Source: Aristaeella lactis
GTDB lineage: Bacteria > Bacillota > Clostridia > Christensenellales > Aristaeellaceae
Reading direction: 5' to 3'
Length of the DNA stretch: 64,000 bases
NCBI RefSeq assembly: GCF_018118585.1
Contig: NZ_CP069421.1
Span: 1,302,001-1,366,000 of the forward strand
The position numbers and the translations under genes were made by a program. The number at the start of each line of letters is the position of its first letter. Positions within the stretch are counted from its first letter, which is position 1. Under the pieces are notes generated by a model. That model was not told where the DNA came from. It did no database searches and saw only the letters and a list, made by a program, of their open reading frames with translations. Positions 46,048-55,468 of the stretch are shown in pieces.

Positions 46048-47514
46048 TTATTCCTGCTCTTTCTGCATTTCCAGCAGCAGATCGCTTACGATCACCTTTT
46101 CATCAAACGGACGCTTGATGCCCATGATCTCCTGGTAGGTTTCGTGTCCCTTGCCGGCCAGCACGATCACGTCTCCGTCCTCGGCCATATGCAGCGCGCG
46201 GTTGATGGCCTCCCGGCGGTTTTCGATCACTTCATAGGGCTTGCCCAGGGGTTTGATACCCTTTTCGATCGCGGCAAGAATCACCATCGGGTTTTCTGTC
46301 CGCGGGTTATCCGAAGTCAGGATGCAGTAATCCGCAAGACGGCCGCCGATCTCGCCCATCATCGGGCGCTTTCCCTTGTCCCGGTCGCCGCCGCAGCCGA
46401 ACACCGCGATCACCCGGTGACGGGTAAACTGACGCACCGTCTTCAGGATGTTTTCCAGCGCGTCCGGCGAATGGCTGTAGTCCAGGATGACCTTATAAGG
46501 CGTACCGGTCTGCAGCACCTCGATCCGTCCGGGCACCCGGGTCACAGCCTCCAGGCCCGCCTTGATCTTCTCCGGGGCAATCCCCATAATCAGCGCGCAG
46601 CTGGTGGCTGCCAGCGCGTTATAGACGTTGAACATACCCGTCATCCGCATCTGGATGGCGATCTGGTTCATGCCGTGCAGCTGGACATTGAAGCGTGCGC
46701 CTTCCTCGGTGATCTCAATATCCCGGGCGAAAACGTCCGCGTTCACGCAGATGCCGTAGGTAATATAGGGGCTGCTGATGCCGTCCCGCAGCTTGGCGGA
46801 AGTCTCATCATCCGCGTTGATCGCGGCATTCTTGACCATTCCGCTTGTAAAGAACAGCTTCTTTGTTTCGAAATACCGTTCCATGGTATAGAAGTAATCC
46901 AGGTGGTCCTGGCTCAGGTTCGTATAGCAGCCGACCTCAAAGGTCATTCCGTCCAGCCGGTTCATGTCGATGGCGTGGGCGGATACTTCCATGCAGACAA
47001 CCTTGACGCCTTCGTCCGCCATCATGCGGAGCATCTTCTGCAGGTCGATGGGGTCCGGCGTGGTCAGCTTGCTGTCCAGGTGCTGCTCCTCCACAACCGT
47101 ACCGGTGGAACCGATAATGCCGCACTTCAGTCCGGCTTTTTCGCAGATGCTCTGCAGCAGGTATGTCGTTGTGGTCTTTCCCTTTGTGCCGGTAATACCG
47201 ATCATGCGCATCTGACGGGACGGATGTCCGTAAAACGCGTCAGCGATCCGGGCCATGGCGGCGCGGCCGTTGTTCACCAGTACCTGGGGAATATCCATTT
47301 CAACAAAATGCTCCACGATCAGCGCGACGCATCCGTTTTCCACAGCTTCCCAGGCATAATCATGGGCGTCAAACCGTGCGCCCACAATGCAGAAAAACAG
47401 CCCGGCCTCTGTCTTGTCCCGGCTGGAGGAGGTAAGCTCCTTTATTTCTGTATTCATATCGCCGCGGGTCTCCTCAACATAGGGGAGTTCCGTCAGCAAT
47501 TCCCATAATTTCAT
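46048..47514 (-). CDS. murE: UDP-MurNAc-tripeptide synthetase (meso-diaminopimelate-adding)
   Basis: 488 residues. ATP loop GITGTKGKTTTTYLLQSIC, the carbamylated-Lys region, VNADVFAR and YSHSPDALENILKTV are typical. The substrate motif reads SDNPRTENP; DNPR marks meso-diaminopimelate enzymes as opposed to lysine-adding ones, so the wall is probably of the m-DAP type. The start follows GAGAGGTGGACAG. A hairpin over the ftsL stop lies just upstream. Confidence 0.96.
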   Translation of the reverse strand: MKLWELLTELPYVEETRGDMNTEIKELTSSSRDKTEAGLFFCIVGARFDAHDYAWEAVENGCVALIVEHFVEMDIPQVLVNNGRAAMARIADAFYGHPSRQMRMIGITGTKGKTTTTYLLQSICEKAGLKCGIIGSTGTVVEEQHLDSKLTTPDPIDLQKMLRMMADEGVKVVCMEVSAHAIDMNRLDGMTFEVGCYTNLSQDHLDYFYTMERYFETKKLFFTSGMVKNAAINADDETSAKLRDGISSPYITYGICVNADVFARDIEITEEGARFNVQLHGMNQIAIQMRMTGMFNVYNALAATSCALIMGIAPEKIKAGLEAVTRVPGRIEVLQTGTPYKVILDYSHSPDALENILKTVRQFTRHRVIAVFGCGGDRDKGKRPMMGEIGGRLADYCILTSDNPRTENPMVILAAIEKGIKPLGKPYEVIENRREAINRALHMAEDGDVIVLAGKGHETYQEIMGIKRPFDEKVIVSDLLLEMQKEQE

Positions 47515-47602
47515 TCCTGTCCACCTCTCTGTATCGGCCGATCCGGCCTTCTAATAGATTACCACAAAACGGTTTTCTTTTCCACCCGACTGAAATACGA
47601 AG

Positions 47603-47626
47603 GGGAGACCGATTGATCAGTCTCCC
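47603..47626 (-). repeat. Inverted repeat over the ftsL stop
   Basis: GGGAGAC and GTCTCCC, with inner GAT/ATC pairing, flank the ftsL TGA (47617-47619). No T-run follows, so it may slow ribosomes or protect RNA rather than terminate. Confidence 0.7.
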
Positions 47627-48219
47627 GCGTAGGAGGTCAGTCTTCCCTCCAGATCAGCGTTTTCAGCCGCCTGGGCCGCTGTGGACATTACCAGCTGCGC
47701 GCTTTCCGGAGCGGTCAGGACGATTGTCCTCGCGCCGTTGGAGGAGATCAGATTCAGTTTGACCGCCTCGGTACGAACGCTGGTATTGCTTTCGCTGAGT
47801 TGGATTTCCGCCTTTTTTCTTTCGTTTTTGTTCTGCTGTTCTTCTATGGATGTATGCAGCTTCTGGATCGTCCTGCTGCCCATTCCGACAGATGCCAGGT
47901 CCGCGACCAGGATAGCGGCCAGGATAACGCCGATGACAATCAGGGCCGCCAGCGCGGCATCCCAGCGGATTCCTTCACTTGAAACAATTTTTCTTTGGGG
48001 TCTGGTTTCCTCAATGGCGGGCTTGCGTTCGCAGACAGGGATCCCGCCTGTCCAATCCTGTGTCTGGTGGAATGACGGCAGGGAGGCAGAGCATGTCATT
48101 CTTGACCGGTGAATATCTGCCTGCTGCTGGCGGAAATCAGAATTCCTGTATCTTCTTTCCTGCCAGTTGATTACGCCGTCCTGCAGCTTATTCCTGACCC
48201 TGGCGGTCATTTCAGTCAT
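47617..48219 (-). CDS. ftsL: FtsL-like division protein
   Basis: 200 residues, called FtsL from its place right after mraZ and its build. A basic cytoplasmic part (about 1-85) leads to one membrane helix (about 92-110, ALAALIVIGVILAAILV) and then a short coiled coil (about 118-150, TIQKLHTSIEEQQNKNERKK) and an outside end. Sequence identity to known FtsL is low, as is normal for this family. The cytoplasmic part is longer than in most. No rsmH lies between mraZ and this gene, unlike most genomes. Confidence 0.75.
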   Translation of the reverse strand: MTEMTARVRNKLQDGVINWQERRYRNSDFRQQQADIHRSRMTCSASLPSFHQTQDWTGGIPVCERKPAIEETRPQRKIVSSEGIRWDAALAALIVIGVILAAILVADLASVGMGSRTIQKLHTSIEEQQNKNERKKAEIQLSESNTSVRTEAVKLNLISSNGARTIVLTAPESAQLVMSTAAQAAENADLEGRLTSYAGD

Positions 48220-48234
48220 CCATGCTCACCTCCT

Positions 48235-48759
48235 TCACTCTTTCTGTGTTTCCAGCCCCGCTATCATTTCCAGAAGCTGGGGCAGTTCATCCTTGAATCG
48301 GTTCCAGATATCGCCGCTGGAGGATACCGCGGCAATGCGCACATGATCGTTGGCGCCGGTGATTTCCATTTCTTTCTCATCGTGGAGGATCTTCTGCCGG
48401 ATATTGGCCGGAAGGAGAACCCTCCCCTGCGCGTCGCAGGTCTGTTCATCAAAGCTCAGCGCGTAAAACTGTTCAAGATACCGGTTCAGTGCCGGGTTCA
48501 GCTTGCCCAGCCTCTCATATGTCTCGTTTCTTTCCTCCCATTTCTCTGTCGGATAAATAGCAACAGACTGGAAATCAAAAGATGGAGCGATACAGAAAGT
48601 TTCGCCCAGCTTTTCGCGGAATCCCTGGGGGATTACCAGTCTTCCTTTACTGTCCAGGCCGTGGTTAAAGGAGCCGATAAACCGTTTGGCCCTTTTTTCA
48701 CCGTTGTTTTCGGGGGTTACGGCGTTATTGACGGAGTTGTTGTTTTCTGAGTTGTCCAC
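48235..48759 (-). CDS. mraZ: Transcriptional regulator MraZ
   Basis: 174 residues if translation begins at the GTG at 48759, which follows GGGGG at good spacing; the ATG at 48783 precedes that site. Two AbrB-like domains are present with GSFNHGLDSKGRLVIPQGFR and LSFDEQTCDAQGRVLLPANI. An Asn-rich N-terminal extension of about 27 residues is not usual. MraZ represses its own cluster in E. coli by binding TGGG repeats. The leader has GTGG and GGGG at 10-base steps just before the start and a GTGGGG..GGG pair upstream, possible operators. Confidence 0.92.
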   Translation of the reverse strand: MDNSENNNSVNNAVTPENNGEKRAKRFIGSFNHGLDSKGRLVIPQGFREKLGETFCIAPSFDFQSVAIYPTEKWEERNETYERLGKLNPALNRYLEQFYALSFDEQTCDAQGRVLLPANIRQKILHDEKEMEITGANDHVRIAAVSSSGDIWNRFKDELPQLLEMIAGLETQKE

Positions 48760-48906
48760 TACACCGTTCCCCCTTTCTACCACTTTTATGTTCGTTTTTG
48801 GGATGATCTTCCCTTTTTCCCCACAAATTTAACACAAGAATGCGTTCTCTGCAATACCCGATTTGTACGGTCGCGATATGACGATATGCATTTTGTTAAT
48901 CTTTTT

Positions 48907-48935
48907 GTAATACTTTTGTAACTTTTAAAAGTCAA
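48907..48935 (-). promoter_or_regulatory. mraZ (division cluster) promoter
   Basis: TTGACT (48930-48935) and TATTAC (48907-48912), 17 bases apart on the minus strand. The leader of about 140 bases holds the G-rich MraZ-operator-like repeats. Confidence 0.7.
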
Positions 48936-48979
48936 TTGTGTCCTGTTTATCTTATTTCCCGCTATATTTGGTAGAAAAA

Positions 48980-49012
48980 AGAGGACATACTTCCATCAGA
49001 AGCATGTCCTCT
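48980..49012 (-). terminator. Terminator of the metallophosphoesterase gene
   Basis: AGAGGACAT and ATGTCCTCT pair, with an inner CTTC/GAAG stem, followed by TTTTTT on the minus strand, 30 bases past the stop at 49042. Confidence 0.9.
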
Positions 49013-49041
49013 CAAAGAAAAAAACTGAAAAAATTAATAAT

Positions 49042-49743
49042 TTATTTTTCGAGTATCAGTTTCGGAGAAAATCCGATACTGTCGCAGGATACCAGTTCAT
49101 ACCGTACACCGTTATGTTCGCCTGTAAAGCCAATCTGGATGCCGGCCCCGTGCAGGTGTCCGTAAACAGCCGTATGCACATGGTATTCCTCCATCAGGGC
49201 GGTATAGGCTGAATCCATTTCGCCGTTCAGCAGCGGCGGATAATGCATCATCGCGATCAGCGGCCGACCGTCTGCCATTCCCGCGGCGGCGTCCAGCGCC
49301 AGGCGGAGCCGTTCTGCCTCCCGCAGGTAGATCTTTTCATCCTGGGCGCCAAGCGGGGTGTCCTTCGTCGGGATCATCCATCCGCGTGTTCCGCAGACCA
49401 CAAAATCCTTCAGATCCGCCGCGCTGTGCTGAAGCACCGTAATGGACGGGGGAACTACAGACCGTACACGGCTGATGGAATTCCACCAGTAATCATGATT
49501 CCCCTTACACAGGATCTTCCGTCCCGGCAGCCTGCCGATCTCAGCCAGGTCTTCCGCCGCGTCCTGCAGCTGCATGGCCCAGCTGATGTCTCCCGGAACC
49601 AGCACAACGTCCTCATCCCTGACAAGGTTCAGCCAGTTTTCCCGGATATGAAAAAAGTGCCTGTCCCACTGGGGCCCGAATATATCCATGGGTTTATCGT
49701 CTCCCCCGGACATATGCAGGTCTCCAATGGCAAACAGGCGCAT
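49042..49743 (-). CDS. Calcineurin-like metallophosphoesterase
   Basis: 233 residues. Metal ligands are plain: FAIGDLHMSGG, VPGDISWAM, CKGNHDYWW, MMHYPPL and VYGHLHGAG. Proteins of this subfamily are conserved in Bacillota and their substrate is unknown. The ATG follows AAAGGAG. It lies 35 bases after the zinc-ribbon gene and may be co-transcribed with it from the promoter at 50381-50409. A second, different phosphoesterase lies at 60955. Confidence 0.93.
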   Translation of the reverse strand: MRLFAIGDLHMSGGDDKPMDIFGPQWDRHFFHIRENWLNLVRDEDVVLVPGDISWAMQLQDAAEDLAEIGRLPGRKILCKGNHDYWWNSISRVRSVVPPSITVLQHSAADLKDFVVCGTRGWMIPTKDTPLGAQDEKIYLREAERLRLALDAAAGMADGRPLIAMMHYPPLLNGEMDSAYTALMEEYHVHTAVYGHLHGAGIQIGFTGEHNGVRYELVSCDSIGFSPKLILEK

Positions 49744-49778
49744 AAAATCTCCTTTGTCATTTCACGGAAGAAACACGG

Positions 49779-50195
49779 TCAGATCTCGTCGTCCTCCGCG
49801 TCCTCATCCGCGTCTCTTTCTTCATCTTCCCGGACATCTTCCAGGCTCAGTTCCTGGTCGATCTCCTCGTACTCGTCCGTTTCTTCCTCCTCAACATCGG
49901 GGATGATCTCATCCATGCCGCTCACGGCATCCATATCGCCGATGGTGGAGGTGTCAACGTTTTCGGCTTCGCTGCCGGAATCGCTGTCATCGGTGCTGTT
50001 GCTCTTGTTCATTTCCCTCAGGCAGAACAGGCATACATCCTTTCCCGGCAGAGCGGGCTCTTCATTGCAGATGCTGCACAGTTCGATTTCCTCTGAGCGG
50101 GATTCCCCTTTCATCTCCTGCAGGCAGATCTTGCAGTACTTTTCATCCTCCCGGATGTAGTTCAGGTCGCAGCGGGGACACTTGACCAGGTTCAT
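49779..50195 (-). CDS. Double zinc-ribbon protein with acidic tail
   Basis: 138 residues. Two Cys4-type pairs lead (CPRCDLNYIREDEKYCKIC and CSICNEE..VCLFC, about residues 6-60). The last 75 residues are nearly all Asp, Glu and Ser, which suggests binding to a basic partner or nucleic-acid mimicry. No catalytic motif is visible. GAGGAGG precedes the ATG. It has a strong promoter with an operator-like palindrome, so it is probably regulated. Function not known. Confidence 0.82.
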   Translation of the reverse strand: MNLVKCPRCDLNYIREDEKYCKICLQEMKGESRSEEIELCSICNEEPALPGKDVCLFCLREMNKSNSTDDSDSGSEAENVDTSTIGDMDAVSGMDEIIPDVEEEETDEYEEIDQELSLEDVREDEERDADEDAEDDEI

Positions 50196-50380
50196 GGCAT
50201 TTCCTCCTCAATGTGATCATTTGTGAACAAATTCCCACATTTGTGATCTTTCGTGACACTTTCAATGCTTTCTTTTACACTTTGGCACTAAAAACAGAGG
50301 ATAAAGCGGCTTTTCTTTCCACTTTTCCGGCATTGTCCCCCACTTTTCAGCCGAAAGCACTGCGTAATCTACGGACATGG

Positions 50381-50409
50381 ATTATACTATGCATATGATA
50401 CATATGCAA
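50381..50409 (-). promoter_or_regulatory. Promoter with palindromic operator, zinc-ribbon gene
   Basis: TTGCAT (50404-50409) and TATAAT (50381-50386), 17 bases apart. The perfect palindrome TGCATATG-ATA-CATATGCA (50390-50408) fills the spacer and overlaps the -35, as a repressor site would. The long leader also has two AAAAGTGG repeats and three TTTGTGA-like repeats near 50220-50260. Confidence 0.7.
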
Positions 50410-50443
50410 TAGGAAAAAACACATTTCGGAAAAAAAGCAAAAC

Positions 50444-51040
50444 CTATACTTCTTCAGCATGCAAAACTTTATCTATGAGGTTCAGCAGATCTTCCCGGCC
50501 GGTGCCGTCCTCACCGCTGAAACAGATGATTTCCCAGGGCTGCACGCTCAGCGCCCGGCAGATCGGTGCCAGGTATTTACTCCGCGCTCCCCTGCTGATC
50601 TTGTCCGCTTTGGTGGCGATAACGGAGAAAGGGATATCCATTTCCCGGAGGAAACGGTTCATCTGCTTGTCATCCTCTGTGGGCTCGTGGCGGATATCCA
50701 CCAGGCAGAGCACATGGAGCAGCTCGTCCGCTTTGGTGAAATAATCCTGCATCATCTGGCCCCAGCGCTGTTTTTCCTTTTTATCCACCTTGGCGAAGCC
50801 GTACCCGGGCAGGTCCACCAGATGAAACTCTTCGTTCAGCAGGAAGACATTCAACAGCCTGGTTTTGCCGGGGGTGGAGCTGGTCCGCGCGAGCTTGTTC
50901 CGCCGGCACAGCTTGTTGATCAATGTGCTTTTGCCCACATTGCTCTTCCCCGCCACCGCGATCTGGGGCAGTCCTTTTCCGGTAAAATCACCGTAGTCCG
51001 CCATGGACGTCACGAAATCCGCTGATTTAATCTCCATCAT
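50444..51040 (-). CDS. engB: Ribosome-biogenesis GTPase EngB (YsxC)
   Basis: 198 residues from the ATG at 51040. G1 AGKSNVGKSTLINKL, G3 DLPGYGFAKV and G4 TKADKISR are clear. EngB helps assemble the 50S subunit and is essential in several Bacillota. It is last in tig-clpP-clpX-lon-engB. Between lon and this gene lies an AGTGAAG satellite with a small hairpin. Confidence 0.95.
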   Translation of the reverse strand: MMEIKSADFVTSMADYGDFTGKGLPQIAVAGKSNVGKSTLINKLCRRNKLARTSSTPGKTRLLNVFLLNEEFHLVDLPGYGFAKVDKKEKQRWGQMMQDYFTKADELLHVLCLVDIRHEPTEDDKQMNRFLREMDIPFSVIATKADKISRGARSKYLAPICRALSVQPWEIICFSGEDGTGREDLLNLIDKVLHAEEV

Positions 51041-51063
51041 TTTCTCTGCCCCCTTCCTGAGCG

Positions 51064-51126
51064 CAGCGAAGGAACTCTTCACTCTTCACTGTTCACTCTT
51101 AACTCTTCACTCTTCACTCTTCACTT
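51064..51126. repeat. AGTGAAG-type satellite after lon
   Basis: On the minus strand, tandem AGTGAAG-like units begin directly at the lon stop and run about 60 bases, with single-base variants (AGTTAAG, AGTGAAC). A CCTTCGC..GCGCTCAGG stem follows before engB. Confidence 0.8.
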
Positions 51127-53433
51127 TCAGCAAAGCGCGATACGAAGAACTTCCTTCACGTCGTTTACCTTCACAACCTTAAACTGTTCCAGCACGTGCT
51201 CCGGAATCTTCTCCAGGTCCTTTTGGTTCTCTTCCGGGATCACCAGGGTCCGGATACCCGCACGGTAGGCTGCCATGGTCTTTTCCTTCAGGCCGCCGAT
51301 GGGAAGCACCCTGCCGCGCAGGGTTACCTCACCGGTCATGGCCACATCCTGCCGCACCGGCTTTCCGGTCAGCGCGCTTACCAGCGCCGTGGTCATGGTC
51401 ACGCCGGCGGACGGACCGTCCTTAGGCACCGCGCCTTCCGGCACATGGATATGAATATCTATATCCTGGTAGAAATCCTTCTGGAGGCCCAGCTCTTCGC
51501 TGTGGGCCCGTACCCAGCTGAATGCCGCTTCAGCGGATTCCTTCATTACATTACCCAGCTGGCCCGTCAGTTTCAGGGCGCCCTTGCCGGTCATGGTGGA
51601 GCACTCCACCTCCAGCATTTCGCCGCCCACGCTGGTATAGGCCAGTCCGTTCACAACGCCGACCCGCGGCTCCTTTTCCGGAGGCTCGCGCAGGTACCGG
51701 GGCGCTCCGAGCATTTCCCGCATGGCCTTCTTTGTCACGGTCATGGAGTGTTTCCCCTGGTCCAGCATCCGCACAGCCGCCTTACGGCAAAGCTTGGCGG
51801 CAGTTCTTTCCAGCGTACGTACGCCTGCCTCGCGGGTGTAATCCTCGATCATAGCTTTCAGCACCTCATCACCCGCTTTCAGGGCGTTAGGCTTCATGCC
51901 GTGCTCTTTGATCTGTTTGGGCAGCAGGTGCCGTTTCAGGATCTGGAGCTTTTCCTCTTCCGTATAGCTGGAAACCTCAATCAGTTCCATCCGGTCCAGC
52001 AGCGGAGCGGGAATGGTTTCCATATTATTGGCCGTGGTGATGAACATCACCTTGCTCAGGTCAAAGGGCAGCTCCATATAGTGATCGCGGAAGGCGTGGT
52101 TCTGCTCGGAATCCAGCACTTCCAGCATGGCGGACGCAGGATCACCGCGGAAATCCCCGCTCATCTTGTCGATCTCGTCAAACAGGAACACCGGATTGCA
52201 GGTACCCGCCTGTTTCATCCCGGCGATGATCCGTCCGGGGATGGAACCGATATAGGTCCGGCGATGGCCGCGGATCTCCGCCTCATCCCGGACGCCGCCA
52301 AGGCTGACCTGGACAAACTTCCGGCCAACCGCCTCGGCGATTGCTTTCACAATACTGGTTTTGCCCACGCCGGGAGGTCCCACGAAGCACAGGATCGGTC
52401 CCTTCATATCCTTTTTCAGGCGCAGCACTGCCAGGTACTCAATGATCCGCTCCTTGACGTCCTCCAGGCCGTAATGGTCCCGGTTCAGGATTTCCCTGGC
52501 CCTGTTCAGGTCCAGGTTGTCCTCCGTTTCCTTGCCCCAGGGAAGGTCGAGGATCCACTCAATATAGGTCTGGCTGACAGAGCTTTCAGGACTGCCGGGC
52601 GCCATGCGGGAAAGCCGGTCCAGTTCCTTTTCGCACTTGGTGCGGGCTTCCTCGTTCAGCGGCGTTTCAGCCAGCCGTTTCCGAAGATCCGCTGTATCCG
52701 TTTCGTCCCCGTCGCCCAGTTCGGTCTGGATCGCCTTGATCTGCTCACGCAGGTAATAATCCTTCTGGTTCTTCTCCACCTGTTTCCGGATGCGGGCCTG
52801 GATCTGCTTTTCCGTATCCGCGATGTCGGTTTCCCGCATCAGGATCGCGCAGACCTTTTCCAGCCGGGCCACCGGATTCAGTTCATCCAGGATCGCCTGG
52901 CGGTCTTCCCGCTTTGTCAGCACATTGGCTGCCAGCAGGTCCGCTTCCTCACCGGGCTTGTCAACCGCCCGGATCAGCTCCACGGTATCCTGGCTCACCC
53001 GCTGGGAGGTCTTTGTGAACTCCTCAAACAGATCCTGCGCGGTGCGCAGCAGCGCCTTCGCGTCCGCGGAGCGGACCGTACGGTCTTCACAGACCTTGAT
53101 CACAGCCTTCAGGCAGGGTTCTTCGCTGAGCTTTTCCTGCACAACGCCCCGGGCTGTGCCTTCCACGAGCACACGAATGTTTTCCCCGGGCAGGTTCATC
53201 ACCTGCTTGACCTCGGCGATGGTTCCGACCTTGCACAGGTCGCCCCATTCCGGATCTTCCGTGTCATCGCTTTTCTGGCTGACAAGGAAAACCTTCTGCT
53301 TGTCCATCATTCCCTGTTCCAGCGCGGCCAGGGACTTTTTCCGCCCCACGTCAAAATGAAGGACCATGTTCGGAAAGAGCATCAGTCCCCGCAGGGGTAA
53401 TACAGGCAATTCGATTGTCTGATTTTTTTTCAT
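51127..53433 (-). CDS. lon: ATP-dependent protease Lon
   Basis: 768 residues: N-terminal substrate domain (about 1-205), helical region, AAA+ module with [15 protein letters not shown] and a [10 protein letters not shown] Walker B, then the protease domain with [14 protein letters not shown] holding the catalytic Ser (about 672) and the Lys about 43 residues later. Lon degrades damaged and regulatory proteins. It lies 77 bases after clpX and may have a promoter there; I found no convincing boxes. Confidence 0.97.
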   Translation of the reverse strand: MKKNQTIELPVLPLRGLMLFPNMVLHFDVGRKKSLAALEQGMMDKQKVFLVSQKSDDTEDPEWGDLCKVGTIAEVKQVMNLPGENIRVLVEGTARGVVQEKLSEEPCLKAVIKVCEDRTVRSADAKALLRTAQDLFEEFTKTSQRVSQDTVELIRAVDKPGEEADLLAANVLTKREDRQAILDELNPVARLEKVCAILMRETDIADTEKQIQARIRKQVEKNQKDYYLREQIKAIQTELGDGDETDTADLRKRLAETPLNEEARTKCEKELDRLSRMAPGSPESSVSQTYIEWILDLPWGKETEDNLDLNRAREILNRDHYGLEDVKERIIEYLAVLRLKKDMKGPILCFVGPPGVGKTSIVKAIAEAVGRKFVQVSLGGVRDEAEIRGHRRTYIGSIPGRIIAGMKQAGTCNPVFLFDEIDKMSGDFRGDPASAMLEVLDSEQNHAFRDHYMELPFDLSKVMFITTANNMETIPAPLLDRMELIEVSSYTEEEKLQILKRHLLPKQIKEHGMKPNALKAGDEVLKAMIEDYTREAGVRTLERTAAKLCRKAAVRMLDQGKHSMTVTKKAMREMLGAPRYLREPPEKEPRVGVVNGLAYTSVGGEMLEVECSTMTGKGALKLTGQLGNVMKESAEAAFSWVRAHSEELGLQKDFYQDIDIHIHVPEGAVPKDGPSAGVTMTTALVSALTGKPVRQDVAMTGEVTLRGRVLPIGGLKEKTMAAYRAGIRTLVIPEENQKDLEKIPEHVLEQFKVVKVNDVKEVLRIALC

Positions 53434-53510
53434 GATATCCTCTTTTTATATACGGCAAAGTGCCCTTTTATCAGGGAGCATCGGGGCTTATACCGTTGAA
53501 ATATTACGGA

Positions 53511-54806
53511 TCAGGACGCGTCTGTTTCGTCTGCTTTTTTCTCAGCGCGCCTTGCGGTTCGTTTTCCCACACCGGAGATCAGCGTCGGCTTTCCGCCGTT
53601 CACCGCTTCTTTGGTCACAATACACTCGTTCACATCGGGCAGGCCGGGCAGTTCAAACATGGTGTCCAGCATCGCGTTCTCGATGATGGCACGCAGGCCG
53701 CGGGCGCCGCACTTGCGGTCAATGGCCTGCCTGGCGATCTCCCGGATCGCTTCCTCTTCAAAGGTCAGGCGAATGCCGTCCATATCCAGCAGCGCTTCAT
53801 ACTGCTTGCAGAGCGCGTTTTTCGGCTCCGTCAAGATCCGGATCAGCGCGTCCTCATCCAGGGCGTCCAGGGTAACCAGGATCGGCAGACGGCCGACGAA
53901 TTCCGGAATAAGACCGTATTTGGTCAGGTCCTCCGGCTGCACGTCCTTCAGAGCGTCCGTCCGGGCAGGATCCCGCTGGCTCTGGATTTCCGCGCCAAAG
54001 CCCAGTGTCTTTTTGCCGATACGGTTTTCAATGATCGGAACCAGTCCGTCAAAGGCACCTCCGCAGATGAACAGGATGTTGGTCGTGTCGATGCGGACCA
54101 TCTCCTGGTGCGGGTGCTTCCGTCCGCCCTGGGGCGGCACAGCGGCTTCGGTGCCCTCCAGGATCTTCAGCAGCGCCTGCTGTACACCTTCGCCGCTGAC
54201 GTCCCTGGTGATGGACATATTCTCTCCCTTGCGGGCGATCTTATCAATTTCATCAATATAGATGATACCACGCTGGGCTTTTTCGATATCCCAGTCCGCG
54301 GCCTGGATCAGCCGGAGCAGGATGGTCTCCACGTCATCACCGACGTAGCCGGCCTCCGTGACGCTGGTGGCATCCGCGATGGCGAAGGGAACCTCCAGGA
54401 TCCTGGCCAGGGTCTGGGCCAGATAGGTTTTACCGCTTCCTGTGGGGCCCAGCAGCAGGATGTTGCTCTTCTGGAGCTCCACATCATCCCGTGTCTGTTT
54501 CCGGTTGACACGCTTATAGTGATTGTATACTGCCACGCTCAGTGCGCGCTTAGCCCGTTCCTGGCCGATCACATACTCATCCAGGATCTTCTTCATTTCA
54601 GCGGGCGAGGGCAGTTTTACGGGACCGAAGGATTCAGGGCCGACATCTTCGGGAAACAGGCCTTCATCATTCAGGATCTCGTTGCACAGGGCGATGCACT
54701 CATTGCAGATATAGACATTCGGGCCGGCCACGAGCCGGTTGACCATCCGCTGTTCTTTTCCGCAGAAGGAGCAGCGCGGTGTCTGTCTGCCGTAATTGTT
54801 AGCCAT
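53511..54806 (-). CDS. clpX: ClpX ATPase subunit of ClpXP
   Basis: 431 residues. The N-terminal zinc domain ([16 protein letters not shown]) binds adaptors and substrates; the AAA+ part has Walker [15 protein letters not shown] and Walker [11 protein letters not shown]. The IGF loop for docking on ClpP is seen as KKTLGFGAE, a GFG variant. It follows clpP by 9 bases. Substrates unfolded by ClpX are passed to ClpP. Confidence 0.97.
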   Translation of the reverse strand: MANNYGRQTPRCSFCGKEQRMVNRLVAGPNVYICNECIALCNEILNDEGLFPEDVGPESFGPVKLPSPAEMKKILDEYVIGQERAKRALSVAVYNHYKRVNRKQTRDDVELQKSNILLLGPTGSGKTYLAQTLARILEVPFAIADATSVTEAGYVGDDVETILLRLIQAADWDIEKAQRGIIYIDEIDKIARKGENMSITRDVSGEGVQQALLKILEGTEAAVPPQGGRKHPHQEMVRIDTTNILFICGGAFDGLVPIIENRIGKKTLGFGAEIQSQRDPARTDALKDVQPEDLTKYGLIPEFVGRLPILVTLDALDEDALIRILTEPKNALCKQYEALLDMDGIRLTFEEEAIREIARQAIDRKCGARGLRAIIENAMLDTMFELPGLPDVNECIVTKEAVNGGKPTLISGVGKRTARRAEKKADETDAS

Positions 54807-54815
54807 GCCTCAACC

Positions 54816-55412
54816 TCACTTTTTCTGTTTGTCCCGCGGCTGATAGATCTCATCAATAATATGATAATCCAGCGCTTCCTCAGCGCTCATGAAATAGTCG
54901 CGTTCCACATCCGCCTGCACCTTCTTCAGGGGCTGGCCGGTCATTTCGGCCATCATGGCGGTCATCTTTTTCTTGGTCTTCATCAGCCACTCAGCGCGGA
55001 TAGCCACGTCAGTAGCCTGGCCCTGGGCACCTCCCAGGGGCTGGTGAATCATCACCTCGGCATTGGGCAGCGCCAGCCGCTTGCCCTTTTCACCGGCCAT
55101 CAGCAGGAAAGCGCCCATGCTGGCTGCCATGCCCACGCACACTGTGCGGACCTGGGGCCGGATATACTTCATGGTGTCATAGATAGCCATGCCGGCTGTC
55201 ACAGAGCCGCCGGGGCTGTTGATATACAGGCTGATATCGCTGTCCGGGTCTTCCATTTCGAGGAACAGCAGCTGCGCTACCACCAGGTTGGCTGTGTCAT
55301 CGGTGATCTCTCCTCCGAGGAACACAATCCGGTCCTTCAGCAGGCGGGAATAAATATCGTAGGAGCGTTCTCCCCTGTTCGTCTGTTCAATAACCATCGG
55401 AATAAGCGGCAT
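54816..55412 (-). CDS. clpP: ClpP protease subunit
   Basis: 198 residues from the ATG at 55412 ([20 protein letters not shown]). The catalytic triad is visible as Ser in [13 protein letters not shown], His in MIHQPLGG and an Asp in the later helix ([15 protein letters not shown]). AAAGGAGGG precedes the start. An upstream in-frame ATG at 55466 is inside the spacer palindrome and was rejected. Part of the tig-clpP-clpX run. Confidence 0.97.
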   Translation of the reverse strand: MPLIPMVIEQTNRGERSYDIYSRLLKDRIVFLGGEITDDTANLVVAQLLFLEMEDPDSDISLYINSPGGSVTAGMAIYDTMKYIRPQVRTVCVGMAASMGAFLLMAGEKGKRLALPNAEVMIHQPLGGAQGQATDVAIRAEWLMKTKKKMTAMMAEMTGQPLKKVQADVERDYFMSAEEALDYHIIDEIYQPRDKQKK

Positions 55413-55434
55413 GTTGATCCCTCCTTTGACCGAA

Positions 55435-55458
55435 ACGGCGGCCCGGCCGGGCCGCCGT
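55435..55458. terminator. Palindrome between tig and clpP, possible attenuator
   Basis: ACGGCGGCCCGG and its exact inverted copy are adjacent, giving a 24-base perfect palindrome, followed on the minus strand by TTTC. It could cut down read-through from tig into clpP. Confidence 0.6.
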
Positions 55459-55468
55459 AAAGGCAAAC

